DNA of 64,000 nt from Marinomonas alcarazii (GCF_003208215.1 NZ_QKLW01000003.1:62001-126000), one strand, 5' to 3'. Counted from the stretch's first letter, positions 17,755 through 29,001 are shown. The notes: generated by a model from the sequence alone, not told the origin. Numbers and translations are program-made.

Positions 17755-19302
17755 TTAGTTACGAATCAAGTAATCAAACGCACCAAGAGCCGCTGTCGCG
17801 CCAGATCCCATGGAGATGATGATCTGTTTGTATGGCGTTGTGGTGACGTCACCAGCCGCAAACACACCTGGAATCGATGTCTCACCGTGAGCGTTGATGA
17901 CGATTTCGCCTCTATTCGTCAGTTCCAATGTGTCTTTTAGGAACTCGCTGTTTGGCACCAAGCCGATTTGTACAAAGATCCCAGCAACGTCCACAAGGTG
18001 AGACTCGTCGGTTAAGCGATCAGTGTATTTCAGGCCGATAACTCGTTGACCATCGCCAAGGACTTCTGTTGTCATGGCATTTTTAATGATGGTAACGTTT
18101 GGCAAAGAGTTGGCTTTTTTCACCAATACATCGTCTGCACGTAACGTATCGCCAAATTCAAGAACGGTAACGTGTTCTACAATTCCCGCCAAATCAATAG
18201 CGGCTTCGATGCCCGAGTTACCACCGCCAATGACGGCTGTTTTCTTGCCTTTGAACAATGGGCCGTCACAGTGTGGGCAGTACGCCACGCCTTTATTACG
18301 GTATTCTTGTTCGCCAGGTACGTTCATCTCTCTCCAGCGTGCGCCAGTGGCTAAGATGACAGATTTACTTTTCAGTACAGCACCATTTTCTAGTTCAATT
18401 TCGACGAATTCTTTCTTCTCAAGGCGAACCGCTTTTTGCGTTTTCATCAGTTCAACATCGTAATCTAGTACGTGTTGCTCAAGGCCAGCGACCAATTTCG
18501 GGCCTTCGGTGGCTTTTACAGAGATGAAGTTTTCAATCGCCATGGTGTCAGATACTTGTCCGCCAAAGCGCTCAGCCACGACGCCAGTTCGAATGCCTTT
18601 ACGAGCTGAGTAAATCGCCGCTGCGGCACCCGCTGGGCCACCACCAACGACAAGGACATCGTATGGGGCTTTCTCGGATAACTCCGCCGCTTGTTTGTCT
18701 GCTGCGCCAGTATCGACTTTGTTTAAAATCTCATCCAGGGTCATTCGGCCTTGGCCAAAATGATCACCATTTAGGAAGACAGATGGCACGGCCATGATGT
18801 TGCGTTCATTCACTTCGTCTTGGAACAAAGAGCCATCGATCATGGTCGCTGTAATGTTAGGGTTTAATACCGCCATTAAGTTAACGGCTTGCACAACGTC
18901 TGGACAGTTGTGGCAAGAGAGGGAAATGTACACCTCAAAGTTGAGTTTTTGATCCAAGCCTTTGATTTGCTCAAGAGTCGCTTGTGCGGCTTTGGATGGG
19001 TGGCCGCCAGCTTGTAATAGAGCCAATACGAGAGACGTAAACTCGTGGCCCATTGGAATGCCAGCAAAACGTACACGTGCTGCTTCGCCTTTTGGCGCGA
19101 TGGCCATTTGCGGTGCACGGCCTTGTGAATTCGCATCCACCGTTAGGGTGATTTTGTCGCTTTTTAGCTCGGTAATTTCGCGAGCCAATTCAAGTAATTC
19201 TTCGGATTTCGCTGAACCGTTTGTGGACACAGTAATTTCAATCGGATTAACGATATTTTGCAGGTATGTGCCCAACTGCTGTTTTAAGTTTGCTTCTAAC
19301 AT
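17755..19302 (-). CDS. ahpF: Alkyl hydroperoxide reductase subunit F
   Basis: A 515-residue flavoprotein disulfide reductase that passes electrons from NADH to AhpC. The N-terminal double-thioredoxin-fold domain carries the redox pair CHNC (near residues 129-132). The C-terminal thioredoxin-reductase-like part has the FAD motif [19 protein letters not shown], the active-site CPHC (near 342-345), the NADH motif [17 protein letters not shown] and the end motif [16 protein letters not shown]. It follows ahpC with a 145-base gap containing a hairpin-forming repeat, which could lower its expression relative to ahpC. Length matches the E. coli enzyme. Confidence 0.97.
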   Translation of the reverse strand: MLEANLKQQLGTYLQNIVNPIEITVSTNGSAKSEELLELAREITELKSDKITLTVDANSQGRAPQMAIAPKGEAARVRFAGIPMGHEFTSLVLALLQAGGHPSKAAQATLEQIKGLDQKLNFEVYISLSCHNCPDVVQAVNLMAVLNPNITATMIDGSLFQDEVNERNIMAVPSVFLNGDHFGQGRMTLDEILNKVDTGAADKQAAELSEKAPYDVLVVGGGPAGAAAAIYSARKGIRTGVVAERFGGQVSDTMAIENFISVKATEGPKLVAGLEQHVLDYDVELMKTQKAVRLEKKEFVEIELENGAVLKSKSVILATGARWREMNVPGEQEYRNKGVAYCPHCDGPLFKGKKTAVIGGGNSGIEAAIDLAGIVEHVTVLEFGDTLRADDVLVKKANSLPNVTIIKNAMTTEVLGDGQRVIGLKYTDRLTDESHLVDVAGIFVQIGLVPNSEFLKDTLELTNRGEIVINAHGETSIPGVFAAGDVTTTPYKQIIISMGSGATAALGAFDYLIRN

Positions 19303-19349
19303 GATGATAAAACCTGTTTGATTGAGTAATGTACTGTGCGTTAAGAGTA

Positions 19350-19425
19350 AAAGGGGTCAGGCCCCTTTAGACGAAAGTCATCTAAAGGGATTCCTCAATG
19401 TGTTATTAAGGGATCTGACCCCTTT
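19350..19425. repeat. Hairpin-forming GGGGTCAG repeat between ahpC and ahpF
   Basis: Three mutually exclusive pairings can form: AAAGGGG with CCCCTTT (19350-19368), CCCTTTAGA with TCTAAAGGG (19363-19389), and AAAGGGGTCAG with CTGACCCCTTT (19350-19360 with 19415-19425). The GGGGTCAG(A/G)CCCC core resembles palindromic repeats linked to REP-associated Y1 transposases in gammaproteobacteria. No transposase gene is in the window. Confidence 0.65.
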
Positions 19426-19447
19426 ATGGGTCTAGACAGTTGTCAGC

Positions 19448-20005
19448 TTAGATTTTGCCAACTAGGTCTAGTGAAGGAGTCAGTGTTTCTTCGCCTTCTT
19501 TCCATTTTGCTGGGCAAACTTCACCTGGGTGAGCGGCTACGTATTGTGCAGCTTTTACTTTGCGAAGTAGGTCTTGAGCGTCACGGCCAATACCTTCAGC
19601 AGTGATTTCCATTGCTTGGATAGTGCCTTCTGGATCGATCAAGAAAGTCGCGCGGTCTGCAAGACCTTGGCCTTCACGCATTACGCCGAAGTTGTTTGTG
19701 ATGTTGCCTGTTTGATCGCCAACCATGTAGTACTGGATTTTGCCGATTGTGTCAGAACTTGCGTGCCATGCTTTGTGAGTGAAGTGAGTGTCTGTAGAAA
19801 CAGAGAATACTTCCACGCCGCGAGATTGAAGTTCAGCGTAGTTGTCTGCAACATCGCCAAGTTCAGTTGGGCAAACAAAAGTGAAGTCAGCTGGGTAGAA
19901 GAAGAATACAGCCCATTTACCTAGTACGTCTTTTTCAGAAATTTCAACGAATTCGCCATTTTTGAAAGCCGTTGCATTGAATGGTTTGATTTGCGTGTTG
20001 ATCAT
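19448..20005 (-). CDS. ahpC: Peroxiredoxin AhpC
   Basis: A 185-residue typical 2-Cys peroxiredoxin that reduces organic hydroperoxides and low levels of H2O2. The peroxidatic Cys45 lies in [15 protein letters not shown] and the resolving Cys164 in GEVCPAKW; the C-terminal tail matches the peroxide-sensitive AhpC type. It is the first gene of ahpCF on the minus strand. A ribosome site AGGAG precedes the ATG, a -10-like TAATAT lies at 20051-20056 and an OxyR-type site just beyond it, so induction by peroxide is expected. Confidence 0.97.
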   Translation of the reverse strand: MINTQIKPFNATAFKNGEFVEISEKDVLGKWAVFFFYPADFTFVCPTELGDVADNYAELQSRGVEVFSVSTDTHFTHKAWHASSDTIGKIQYYMVGDQTGNITNNFGVMREGQGLADRATFLIDPEGTIQAMEITAEGIGRDAQDLLRKVKAAQYVAAHPGEVCPAKWKEGEETLTPSLDLVGKI

Positions 20006-20079
20006 TGTGTTTCTCCTAATGTGTGTTTGAGTGCGTTACCAACAGGACTCATATTAGGGAAACGAAGATGATTAATAAA

Positions 20080-20116
20080 ATTGTTAATAACTAAAATCCT
20101 AATTGATAAAAGCTAT
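20080..20116 (-). promoter_or_regulatory. OxyR-type binding site upstream of ahpC
   Basis: Read on the minus strand, four tetrads with exact seven-base spacing: ATAG-N7-CAAT-N7-TTAG-N7-CAAT. The OxyR consensus is ATAG-N7-CTAT-N7-ATAG-N7-CTAT, so 13 of 16 positions match. It ends 23 bases upstream of a TAATAT -10 element, the normal activator position. Confidence 0.7.
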
Positions 20117-20199
20117 TTGTTCTGTGGAAGTTTGGGAGGAACAAAAAAGATAGGTAACGAAGGTGGGCAAGCTCTTAGAGCGGGAGGGGGAAGTGCTGA

Positions 20200-21243
20200 C
20201 TATTCTTCGTCAGGATAGGCAGCACGGATTTCTTCAATTTTAGGTATGACGGTATGAAGTAATTTAATTAAAGAAGCATCAAAATGCAGGCCTGCGTTTT
20301 CGTCCATATAGTTTAACGCTTCTTCAAGTGTCCAGGCTGCTTTATATGGGCGTTTAGAAAGCAGTGCATCTAACACATCGGCAATGGCAACGATGCGACC
20401 TTCGATAGGAATCTCTTCGCCCTTTAGTCCATATGGGTAACCTGAGCCATCCCATTTTTCATGATGGGTGAGCGCAATGACTTTCGCCATATTTAACATT
20501 GGATCATCATCACAATCGCCTAAGATCTTGGCTCCGAAAATAGTGTGCTGCTGCATGGTGTCCCATTCATCATGATCCAATTTTCCTGGTTTTAGGAGGA
20601 TGGAGTCTGCAATGCCAATTTTTCCAACATCATGCATGGGAGCAGCATTAAATACCATTTCTACCCAATCTGGGTTGCCACCATAGGCTTCTGCGAGGAA
20701 TTTAGAGTAATGGCTCATACGAATAACGTGTGCGCCAGTTTCATTGTCTTTGTACTCTACAGCTCGCCCAAGGTGCTGAATAATGCGTAGGCGGTTCTGT
20801 TCCAGTGACAGTGTGCGTTCTTTGACTTTCTTTTGCAGTTGGCGGTTTTGATTGTAGAGCGCGATATGTGTGCGAACACGCGCTTTTACTCTCGGAGGGC
20901 TGATCGGTTTGGTGATGTAATCAACGGCGCCAAGTGCAAAGCCTTGCTCTTCATCGCAAGGATTGGCTTTGGCGGTAACAAATAAAACAGGAATGTCAGA
21001 GGTGATTGGGTTGGCTTTTAGTTGACGACAAACTTCGTAGCCATCCATTTCTGGCATCATCACATCCAATAAAATCATTTCTGGCTTAGGTGAGCTTTGT
21101 TGAGCAATTTTTAGTGCTTTTTTGCCATTTGTGGCGATTTTAAGGTCGTATTCGTTGCGCAAAGTCGCCGCCAGTACGTCAATATTTTCTGGCGTATCGT
21201 CCACAATCAGAATGAGTGGCTTATGTTGTTCCTGTGTAAGCAT
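20200..21243 (-). CDS. Response regulator with HD-GYP domain (c-di-GMP phosphodiesterase)
   Basis: A 347-residue protein of the RpfG type. An N-terminal receiver domain (ILIVDDTPENIDVL, phospho-acceptor Asp in MILLDVMMPEMDG near residue 60) is followed by a short coiled coil and an HD-GYP domain (about 150-340) with HDVGKIGIAD, HHEKWDGSGYPYGLKG and AIADVLDAL. The GYP motif is intact, so c-di-GMP hydrolysis is expected. It is the last gene of a signalling operon whose first two genes encode a binding protein and a hybrid kinase; the kinase very likely controls it. Confidence 0.93.
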   Translation of the reverse strand: MLTQEQHKPLILIVDDTPENIDVLAATLRNEYDLKIATNGKKALKIAQQSSPKPEMILLDVMMPEMDGYEVCRQLKANPITSDIPVLFVTAKANPCDEEQGFALGAVDYITKPISPPRVKARVRTHIALYNQNRQLQKKVKERTLSLEQNRLRIIQHLGRAVEYKDNETGAHVIRMSHYSKFLAEAYGGNPDWVEMVFNAAPMHDVGKIGIADSILLKPGKLDHDEWDTMQQHTIFGAKILGDCDDDPMLNMAKVIALTHHEKWDGSGYPYGLKGEEIPIEGRIVAIADVLDALLSKRPYKAAWTLEEALNYMDENAGLHFDASLIKLLHTVIPKIEEIRAAYPDEE

Positions 21244-21279
21244 GAAAGTAACCGCCGCTATGATATTGATTTATATAGT

Positions 21280-24200
21280 TCACTCATTTTTTGGCATTAA
21301 GTCTTTTAGCTTAGTCAAGGCCGACTCAAAGTCATAACGAGTGATGGACTGGCGAATGCTATGGAGAACATCAATGTTTTCATTACCTTCAGTGATGCTT
21401 TCAAGTTCTGCTGCAACAATATCCGCATCCAGTCTATCGTTCAATAAATGATCGTACAGCTTATTGAGCAATGCTTGATAGTAGTCTGATGAAACTTTTT
21501 GTCGTTTTTTTGTTGCCAAGGGTGCTTCGCTTGTCAGGTGTTCTTGTCGATCTTTATGGTTTTGAATAGGTAGCAGAATACGTTCCAACTCTTCTGCCAG
21601 TTGGTTGAGCGCCGATGTGAATTGTGCTTCGGATTGCTGGCAGGCGTTTTCTAATTCGGCAGCCTTGTGCATTAAGTCGGTCATTCCAATATTGCCAGCA
21701 TTGCCCTTCAATGTGTGTAACATACGTAGGGCGTCTTCTTTGTCTTCTTTTTGATACAGCTCGCTAAATTGTTTAACAAATGAAGATTGCGACTCATAAA
21801 AACGCAACAGTAAGCGCCAGAAAAAGTGGATGTCATATTGTGTGATCGCAAGCCCAATGGCTAGATCAATGCCCACTAGTTTTTCTAAATCACGTTGCTC
21901 CTCAAGGGTGAGGGACTGCTGATAGAGCGTTGGTTTGGATGAAGAGTGTTGGGTGAGGGGTTGTTTCGGTTTTATCCATTTCGTTAATGTTTCAAACATC
22001 GCGTTGACTTGAATAGGCTTGGATATATGGTCATTCATGCCACTTTCAATCACTTTTTCTTTGTCTCCTGCGAGCGCATTAGCGGTCATGGAGATGATAG
22101 GCAAATCGCGATACTTGGCATCTTGGCGAATGATTCTAGTCGCGGTGTAACCGTCCATAACAGGCATTTGGCAATCCATCAAAATACCGTCGTAGGTATT
22201 TTCTTTGAGTTTGTCGATTGCCTCCTGACCATTTTGAGCCGTGTCGACGATAAGACCATTAGTAGAAAGCAGTTCTTGAGCCAGTTCCAAATTTAGCAGG
22301 TTATCTTCGACCAATAATATGTGAGCACCGACGAGGGATCGCGTATTCGTCTGCGGAAGCAGAGTGTGTTTTATTGGGGTTGCGTATTCCAAGTGCGAGG
22401 CTTGAATGATGGCATCAAATAACGAAGAGGGTGTGACAGGCTTGGTTAAAAAACCAGAAATGTCGATGTCCATACTGGCTCGTCGTGCTTCGTCTAATCC
22501 ATAAGCGGTGACCATTAAAATGGTTGGGAAATCTTTTTTGCCTTGATGTTGGTTAAGGAGCGCTCGGCAGGTTTCAACACCGTCCATGTCGGGCATCTTC
22601 CAATCAACCAATACTAATGAGAACGGGTCGCTGGTTTGATTTTCTGCAATCAAGCTCAAGGCTTCTTTGCCACTGCTGGCGGTGGAGGCTCTTAAGCCAA
22701 AGTTTTCAATGATATGATGTAAAATATCCCGTGATGTGCTGTTGTCATCAACAATCAGTACTCGGTGTGAAAGCGGTAAATTAGGTAACTTTTGGGATAC
22801 ATCCTTGCTCTGTTTAAAGGCCAAGGTGAAGTGAAAGGTACTGCCTTCATTTACTTTGCTTTCTACCCAAATATTACCATTCATTAAGTCGATGATTTTT
22901 TTCGAAATAGCGAGCCCTAGGCCTGTTCCACCAAATTTGCGGGTGGTCGATGAATCCGCTTGAGAAAAAGATTGGAATAGTCTGGTCTGCTCTTCTACTG
23001 AGATGCCTATGCCTGTGTCTTTGACACTAAAGTGCAACTCAATCTGATCACCTTTTTGTTTGAAACGATGAACAGAAATGATGATTTCACCTTGCTCCGT
23101 GAATTTAATGGCATTGTTACCTAGATTGAGTAGGACTTGCCTGAGTCGCAAAGGGTCGCCTATTAAATTGTGTGGCACATTGGGGGAAATATCGAACAAT
23201 AGCTCGATGGATTTTTCCTCGGCTTTTAATGCCAGTATGTTTGCAGCATCGCCAAATACAGTATTGATATTGAAGTCTATTTGTTCGATGGTGAGCATGC
23301 CGGCCTCGACTTTAGAAAAGTCGAGAATGTCATTGATGATGCCAAGTAACGACTCAGCAGAATAGCTGACCTTTTCAATATAACTGCGTTGTTTCTTATT
23401 CAAGTCGGTTAATAAGGCAAGATGAGACATGCCAATGATGGCGTTCATTGGAGTGCGAATTTCATGGCTCATATTGGCGAGAAAGTCGCTTTTTGCTCGG
23501 TTTGCTTGCTCGGCAGCGTCTTTTGCAATCTCTAGTTCATTGGTACGATTTTTAACTTCGATTTCCAGTTGTTCTTGGTGGGCTTTGAGCTCATTTTCTG
23601 CCTGTTTACGCTGACGAATATTATGCCAAGTACAGAGCGTGGCTGGCTGATTGGCAATCACAATGCTGGCCATGGTAATTTCGGCGATTAGTGGTTGTCC
23701 GGTAGCATCAGATAACAGCCACTCAAAGCGATGATAACCTTCTTGTTCTACTCGTCTTAGAACGTTTTCAAGAGCGCTGGAGGATTGATAACCATTGGCT
23801 TGGGTGGCTGGGCTGAGTTCCTCCATGGTTTTTTGTTTGATGTCTCGCTCATGGGTGAAGCCCATTTGTTCAACGGCCGCTTTGTTACATTCTACAACCT
23901 CATGCCCCGACAGGATCCACACTGGATCAGGAGACAATTCGAACATAGAGCGGAAGCGGTTCTCGCTGTCGACCAAATCTGCCAGTTGTTTTTTCACTTT
24001 ACGAGACACAATCCAAGATAAAATCAGCAACGCGAAAACACCCATCAGTGCTTTTGAGGACATGCGTTTTGTGAAATCATCAAGACGTGTTTCTACTTCG
24101 TAGTTGGTTTTTTTCGACTGAACTTGAACGCGTTCACCAATGGAGTCCAACATCCTTGGTAAGTCTTGAAATGCACTATAAAAGCGTTTGTCTAAGCGGG

Positions 24201-25149
24201 CTCGGTCATTTTCAATTTGCAGTTGGTCGATACGCATCTGATATAAACTCAAGCCGGAAGGAACAATGATGTCCCTTTGTTGGTTTACATAATAGCGATC
24301 ACCAAATATCTCTTTAGCCAGATCTTGCGTGAGCGTTTTTAATTTCTCTGAGGTAAGACTGAAATCTTTTTCTAATAAAATGGGGAGGCGGTTTAGGCTT
24401 TCTAATATCGGTTTTACGCCATTGTCTTTGATGTCTCTTAGGTTGTCTATGTCGGCCTCAGTGAGCATAAAGTTAATGAGTACTCTCAAGTCAGAAAGGC
24501 TTATGAGAATTTGATGTATTTGCGAGTTGAGACGCATATTACTGAAATCGCTGTACTCTTGTGCGAGCTTGGCTTTTTGTTCGTCGACGCTGTTGTTGTA
24601 ACGGTATAGAATAGCTGCGCCACTAAGATGAATTTTCCCTTCCACATCGTTAAGTAAATCGCGCATTTCTTGTAATGTTGCTAGGGTGTCTTCTTTATAG
24701 TTATCGTTAGGGTAACTCTTTTCAAACGTGCTGCGTTGTTGGCTCCAGATTTGAATATCGATTGTGAGCTGTAATATTTGGTTGAGACTTCTATTTAGTG
24801 CCGAAGACAGAAAGCTAAATTCAGTATCTTTTTTACCTGCTTTTTCTAATGATTTTATGGCGGCATCTATTCGGTCTATTTGTTCTGCTGGTGGATAAAC
24901 TGCAGCATAGTCTTCTTGCAGTACTTGGCGTAGTCGATATTGATGAGCGGGTAAAAGCTCTCGTAGTTCGGATGATGCAAACAGTAGTTCGTCTTGGGAT
25001 GTTCTTGCGTCGTTGTAAGTGACTTTTAATTCGGCTAGCGCCGTTGAAAGCATGATAGAAAAAGCGATTGTCATGGTTAGTGCCACAAGAGTAAGCAGCC
25101 AGACTAAGGACCGGATACTGGATTTAGGCATTTTAATCGACACTTTCAT
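21280..25149 (-). CDS. Hybrid sensor histidine kinase (PAS, HisKA, HATPase, two REC, Hpt)
   Basis: A membrane-bound phosphorelay kinase of about 1289 residues. One helix near residues 10-35, an extracytoplasmic helical region of about 320 residues, and a second helix near 362-380 precede a PAS domain (about 395-510), the HisKA H-box [13 protein letters not shown] (His near 565), the ATPase ([13 protein letters not shown]), two receiver domains ([16 protein letters not shown], Asp in [23 protein letters not shown], Asp in [10 protein letters not shown]) and an Hpt domain ([13 protein letters not shown]). Phosphate can thus pass His-Asp-His and on to the HD-GYP regulator encoded 36 bases downstream. 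The start is ATG 25149; a GTG at 25161 is less likely. Confidence 0.95.
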   Translation of the reverse strand: MKVSIKMPKSSIRSLVWLLTLVALTMTIAFSIMLSTALAELKVTYNDARTSQDELLFASSELRELLPAHQYRLRQVLQEDYAAVYPPAEQIDRIDAAIKSLEKAGKKDTEFSFLSSALNRSLNQILQLTIDIQIWSQQRSTFEKSYPNDNYKEDTLATLQEMRDLLNDVEGKIHLSGAAILYRYNNSVDEQKAKLAQEYSDFSNMRLNSQIHQILISLSDLRVLINFMLTEADIDNLRDIKDNGVKPILESLNRLPILLEKDFSLTSEKLKTLTQDLAKEIFGDRYYVNQQRDIIVPSGLSLYQMRIDQLQIENDRARLDKRFYSAFQDLPRMLDSIGERVQVQSKKTNYEVETRLDDFTKRMSSKALMGVFALLILSWIVSRKVKKQLADLVDSENRFRSMFELSPDPVWILSGHEVVECNKAAVEQMGFTHERDIKQKTMEELSPATQANGYQSSSALENVLRRVEQEGYHRFEWLLSDATGQPLIAEITMASIVIANQPATLCTWHNIRQRKQAENELKAHQEQLEIEVKNRTNELEIAKDAAEQANRAKSDFLANMSHEIRTPMNAIIGMSHLALLTDLNKKQRSYIEKVSYSAESLLGIINDILDFSKVEAGMLTIEQIDFNINTVFGDAANILALKAEEKSIELLFDISPNVPHNLIGDPLRLRQVLLNLGNNAIKFTEQGEIIISVHRFKQKGDQIELHFSVKDTGIGISVEEQTRLFQSFSQADSSTTRKFGGTGLGLAISKKIIDLMNGNIWVESKVNEGSTFHFTLAFKQSKDVSQKLPNLPLSHRVLIVDDNSTSRDILHHIIENFGLRASTASSGKEALSLIAENQTSDPFSLVLVDWKMPDMDGVETCRALLNQHQGKKDFPTILMVTAYGLDEARRASMDIDISGFLTKPVTPSSLFDAIIQASHLEYATPIKHTLLPQTNTRSLVGAHILLVEDNLLNLELAQELLSTNGLIVDTAQNGQEAIDKLKENTYDGILMDCQMPVMDGYTATRIIRQDAKYRDLPIISMTANALAGDKEKVIESGMNDHISKPIQVNAMFETLTKWIKPKQPLTQHSSSKPTLYQQSLTLEEQRDLEKLVGIDLAIGLAITQYDIHFFWRLLLRFYESQSSFVKQFSELYQKEDKEDALRMLHTLKGNAGNIGMTDLMHKAAELENACQQSEAQFTSALNQLAEELERILLPIQNHKDRQEHLTSEAPLATKKRQKVSSDYYQALLNKLYDHLLNDRLDADIVAAELESITEGNENIDVLHSIRQSITRYDFESALTKLKDLMPKNE

Positions 25150-25166
25150 TCCGTATGACACCTTCG

Positions 25167-26360
25167 CTAATTGATATAGTCTAGATAGAGTTTTGGTGCA
25201 GTGCTAAAAGGGATGGAAACCAGCTGTCCTACTTTTAACTGCGTTAACCATACGGAGTGGCTTGCTTGATGCTCTTGGGGCGAGAGGGTAAGCGGTACGC
25301 CAAGACCGATATCGAATCTCCCTAATGACTCAAGGGCATCAATGATTTGCTCACGGCTGGTTGGTAATTCATTGGTAAATGGTTTGGTGAAAACCCGAGC
25401 CGCGATATAACCTTCAAAGCTTAGTGCATTTAGTTTAGTCTGCGGAGAATATTTAGCCATATCTTGACGAAAATCGGCCGCCACAGGCAGTGTTTGGTCT
25501 CTGAATGACGGTACTACTTGGGTAATCAGAATTCGGGCTGGTATATCCTGTAATTGTTCTACAAATAATCGATTCCCCATAAAGGAGAGGCCGACGAATA
25601 ATGGATCTAGGCCGTACTCTCTGGTTAGTCGAATGAATTTTGCGCTGGGACCAGCACTGCTAAACATAAAAATAACCTTGGGGGTTGGAGTGCGGGTAAG
25701 CAAGTCTGCAACGGCGTGTTCTACTGCCAGGGTGTTGTGTGAATATTCCATTTGCAACAGGTTGTTTTTTGAACCTATATTGTGCTTTTTAATCAGCTTG
25801 TTAAGGTACTTTCGTCCCGTACTACCAAACATGTCTTGTTGATTAAAGAAGGCAATGTCATTTTGCGTTAACTTAAGCTCGTTCGCTAAGGCATCAAAAA
25901 TGGCAGTTAACTCTTCCTCATAGCTCGCTCTATAGTTAATGATGTAACGGTCGGGCGTGGAGGGACGAATAACCGAAGAGCCGGTGACAGGGGCAAATAA
26001 AAGCGTTTTATTTTCTAGTGCAATGGGCGCACTGACTGCGATGGTTGGCGTCCCGATATTGCCAAATAATACATCAACGAAACTATCTTTTAGTAAGGTT
26101 CTTACATTGGATCCCACTTGGCTAGGCTCGTAGGCATCATCCATGGACATGAGCTGAATCGTATGGCCCGTTTCGCTGTGGAATCGAGAAAAAGCAGCGC
26201 GTGCGCCCGCACTAAAGTCTTCTCCCATTGAGGCATTATCACCCGAGAAAGCACCGCTCATTCCCACTTTGATAATCTGTGCAGCTTGACTTGTGCTTGC
26301 AAAGCTCAGGTTGGCGAGAATGAACATAAAAGAAAAAACGACGAGGCGCGACAAAACCAT
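25167..26360 (-). CDS. Periplasmic binding protein (Peripla_BP_6 type) of the signalling operon
   Basis: A 397-residue secreted protein with a clear signal peptide (about 1-27, ending SQAAQ). The mature part has the type I periplasmic-binding fold of branched-chain amino-acid receptors ([40 protein letters not shown]). No permease or ATPase lies nearby. It is instead followed within 20 bases by the hybrid kinase gene, so it probably delivers a ligand signal to the kinase sensor region rather than feeding a transporter. The ligand is unknown; amino acids, amides or urea are family options. Confidence 0.85.
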   Translation of the reverse strand: MVLSRLVVFSFMFILANLSFASTSQAAQIIKVGMSGAFSGDNASMGEDFSAGARAAFSRFHSETGHTIQLMSMDDAYEPSQVGSNVRTLLKDSFVDVLFGNIGTPTIAVSAPIALENKTLLFAPVTGSSVIRPSTPDRYIINYRASYEEELTAIFDALANELKLTQNDIAFFNQQDMFGSTGRKYLNKLIKKHNIGSKNNLLQMEYSHNTLAVEHAVADLLTRTPTPKVIFMFSSAGPSAKFIRLTREYGLDPLFVGLSFMGNRLFVEQLQDIPARILITQVVPSFRDQTLPVAADFRQDMAKYSPQTKLNALSFEGYIAARVFTKPFTNELPTSREQIIDALESLGRFDIGLGVPLTLSPQEHQASHSVWLTQLKVGQLVSIPFSTAPKLYLDYIN

Positions 26361-26579
26361 GGGTTTTAAGTACTCCGTAGAATGACATTTTACGACCGAA
26401 AATAAGCCTAGAATAAGAGCTTGCGACCTTAAATAGATTGTAGAGTGTTTTCTAGCAAAGATGGGAAGAATTTAGAGTGGAATTGTCTTAATTTGTTACC
26501 AGAGTGCAGCGTAACGTAATATAACGCTCATCAATAGAAGGTAGGGTTTTCTAATTGATGAACGTCATATTGTTGGAGG

Positions 26580-27503
26580 TTAGCGCCACTGAGCAAGGCG
26601 AGCCATTTGTAAAAGACGTTCTTTTTCTGCTTGATCGACCGTGATTGGGGTGAACTGAATAATATCCCCTGGCTTTTGCTGAGCTAGAATGCTACCGCCA
26701 ATACGTGTTACGCAGCCTATTTTTGGGTAGCCACCTATGGTTTGCCTGTCTTGCAGTAAGACAATAGGTTGGCCATCTTTTGGCACTTGAATCGCACCAT
26801 AAGCAATCCCTTCAGAAATAATACCTTTCAACTCGCTGTGGATTTTCTGTCCTTCTAAGCGATACCCCATGCGGTCTGAGTTTGACGACACGGTGTAATC
26901 GCTAGAGAAAAAATTTGCCCGATCTAAAGAAGAAAAGGACTGATACTGATAACCCAGAATGACCGGAATTTCTTTGTTGCTATAATTCGGAATAGCCAAG
27001 CGTGGTACGGATCTTTTCTCATAATCAGAGCTGGCTTGATAGGCCAACAGATCGCCTTTTTGGAGTTTGTCTCCCTTGCCTGTTAAGCCGCCAATCTTTT
27101 CGCGTACGACAGTAGCAACACTGCCCAATGTTGGCTCACACTGAAAGCCCCCTTTCACCGCAAGATAGGCTCGTAATCCCCAGACGGGTTGCTGAAAGGC
27201 CAATACATCGCCTTTTTTAATGGCGTAGGTTTGCCAAGGCGAGATGCTTTTATTGTTCAGCGTCGCCCCAAGATCCGCCCCTGTGATGGCAATCGAGGTG
27301 TCTGCTTGCGCTTCTAACGCGAACATCCCAAAGGTGATCTCAATTTGAGGGCTATTGTCGTGGTTATCGAGTAAGGCATTGCCCCAACGGAAAGCGACTT
27401 CGTCCATGGGACCGCCTGTCGTCAGGCCAATCGACTGATGACCATGGCGACCTAGGTCTTGGATTAATGCCAATAAGCCAGGTTTGATTACTTTAAAAGC
27501 CAT
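26580..27503 (-). CDS. pxpC: 5-oxoprolinase subunit PxpC (biotin-dependent carboxyltransferase fold)
   Basis: A 307-residue KipA/PxpC protein. With PxpA and PxpB it opens 5-oxoproline to glutamate using ATP in the cytoplasm. Family segments are LALIQDLGRHGHQSIGLTTG near the start, SNSDRMGYRLEGQKI in the middle, and the closing PIVLLQDRQTIGGYPKIGCV. It overlaps pxpB by 11 bases and ends the operon. Length is normal. Confidence 0.94.
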   Translation of the reverse strand: MAFKVIKPGLLALIQDLGRHGHQSIGLTTGGPMDEVAFRWGNALLDNHDNSPQIEITFGMFALEAQADTSIAITGADLGATLNNKSISPWQTYAIKKGDVLAFQQPVWGLRAYLAVKGGFQCEPTLGSVATVVREKIGGLTGKGDKLQKGDLLAYQASSDYEKRSVPRLAIPNYSNKEIPVILGYQYQSFSSLDRANFFSSDYTVSSNSDRMGYRLEGQKIHSELKGIISEGIAYGAIQVPKDGQPIVLLQDRQTIGGYPKIGCVTRIGGSILAQQKPGDIIQFTPITVDQAEKERLLQMARLAQWR

Positions 27504-28197
27504 CGAGCTGACCTCCTTGCACTAAAAATTCATCGCGAGAAATAGGCTCGAATCGTACTGAGTCTCCCATGGCGATAAGAGCAAGGTTTTTACTGCCCCA
27601 ATCGATCAAATTGACAGGCGTACGACCAATAATTTGCCAACCGCCTGGCGTGACGCTGGGGTAAACCGCCGTTTGATTTTCTGCCAGTGCCACACTGCCA
27701 ATAGGTACTTTTAAGCGAGGAGTGGTTTTTCTGGGAACGTGCAATTCATCTGGAGTATTGCCTAAAAAAGCAAACCCAGGTGTAAAGCCAATAGCATAAG
27801 CGCGATATGTTGTTTCACTGTGGCGCTTAATAACGTCGTCGATACTTAATTGACAGTGTTTGGCCACATCGTCGATATCTGGTCCCACTTCCTTGCCGTA
27901 ATAAACGGGAATCACCACTTCGCGCTGATCTGTGACAGAAAAATCATTAGGGTCAATCACTTCTATGGTCTGACGAATGGTCTTGAAAATAGCAAAGCGA
28001 TCATAATGATCGTCATCGAACACCACTAAAATCGTGGTATAAGATGGTACTAAATCGACAATACCTTCCAGCTTTGCCAAATGTTGGGTGACTTGGGTAA
28101 TGTAATTAGATGTCGCTTCGCTGATTACCTGGCTAAATGTTAATAAGCAGGCCTGATTACTGACCATGTCTATACTTGGAAAATCTTCACGGCTCAT
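27493..28197 (-). CDS. pxpB: 5-oxoprolinase subunit PxpB (KipI-like)
   Basis: A 234-residue cyclophilin-fold subunit. YAIGFTPGFAFLGNTPDELH and VGSVALAENQTAVYPSVTPGGWQIIGRTP are the diagnostic core of the KipI/PxpB family. Sandwiched between pxpA (8-base gap) and pxpC (overlap), so all three are co-translated. In Bacillus the homologue was first described as a kinase A inhibitor; the metabolic role is the better supported one here given intact pxpA and pxpC. Confidence 0.94.
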   Translation of the reverse strand: MSREDFPSIDMVSNQACLLTFSQVISEATSNYITQVTQHLAKLEGIVDLVPSYTTILVVFDDDHYDRFAIFKTIRQTIEVIDPNDFSVTDQREVVIPVYYGKEVGPDIDDVAKHCQLSIDDVIKRHSETTYRAYAIGFTPGFAFLGNTPDELHVPRKTTPRLKVPIGSVALAENQTAVYPSVTPGGWQIIGRTPVNLIDWGSKNLALIAMGDSVRFEPISRDEFLVQGGQLDGF

Positions 28198-28205
28198 GAT
28201 TTATT

Positions 28206-28967
28206 TCACAGTTGTTTAGTTGCTTTAGAAAGCTTTAATCGGTCAACCAGACTTCGAATACGCGTCACAGCATCCAGCGCATGAGCGCCATCGCCATGCA
28301 CACAGATGGTATCTGCATGGATGGCCAGTTGTTTGCCTGAGGCAGTCGTTAATGTGCCTGTTTCACATAATTGCTCGACTTGCTTTTCGATTAAATCAAA
28401 GCTTGTGTGAACCGCATTGGGTTCTTTGCGTGGCATGAGTCGACCTTCGTCTGTGTACAAACGATCGGAGAACGCTTCAAACCAAACACTCAAGCCGTAT
28501 TTCTTCGCCATCTTCTTGATTTCTGGGGCTTCTGGTACCGCCATAACCATCAGCGGCAATGTAGCGTCTAGTTCGCTCACGGCCTGCATCACCGTATCCA
28601 AAACAGAGAAGTCTGCCATCATGGTGTTGTACAAAGCACCATGGGGTTTGACGTAATCCACTTGGGCGTTTTGGCTTTCACAGATACCTTTAAGAGCGCC
28701 AATTTGGTATTGAATCAAGGCTTTTAATTCAGCAGGGGCGATGTCCATATTGCGACGTCCAAAACCGACTAAGTCTGGGTAGGCTGGATGGGCACCTATG
28801 GTCACATTGTGCTGTTTCGCTAAGGCAACCGTCTTTGCCATGGTCAATGGATCGGAAGCATGGAAGCCGCAAGCGATGTTTGCCTGATCAACAAACGGCA
28901 TGATTTGATCGTCTAAACCCATTTTCCAAGCACCGAATGCTTCGCCCATATCACAATTTAATTTCAT
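28206..28967 (-). CDS. pxpA: 5-oxoprolinase subunit PxpA (LamB/YcsF family)
   Basis: A 253-residue PxpA protein starting MKLNCDMGEAFGAWKMG, with ANIACGFHASDPLTMAKTV, IGAHPAYPDLVGFGRR, VKPHGALYN and ICVHGDGAHAL. These are the conserved metal- and substrate-site motifs of the family. It is separated by about 35 bases from the TRAP permease upstream, so transport and ring opening are encoded in one transcript. Confidence 0.95.
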   Translation of the reverse strand: MKLNCDMGEAFGAWKMGLDDQIMPFVDQANIACGFHASDPLTMAKTVALAKQHNVTIGAHPAYPDLVGFGRRNMDIAPAELKALIQYQIGALKGICESQNAQVDYVKPHGALYNTMMADFSVLDTVMQAVSELDATLPLMVMAVPEAPEIKKMAKKYGLSVWFEAFSDRLYTDEGRLMPRKEPNAVHTSFDLIEKQVEQLCETGTLTTASGKQLAIHADTICVHGDGAHALDAVTRIRSLVDRLKLSKATKQL

Positions 28968-29001
28968 TTTTTATTCCTTAAGCTTGTTTACTGCTAAGCG
29001 C

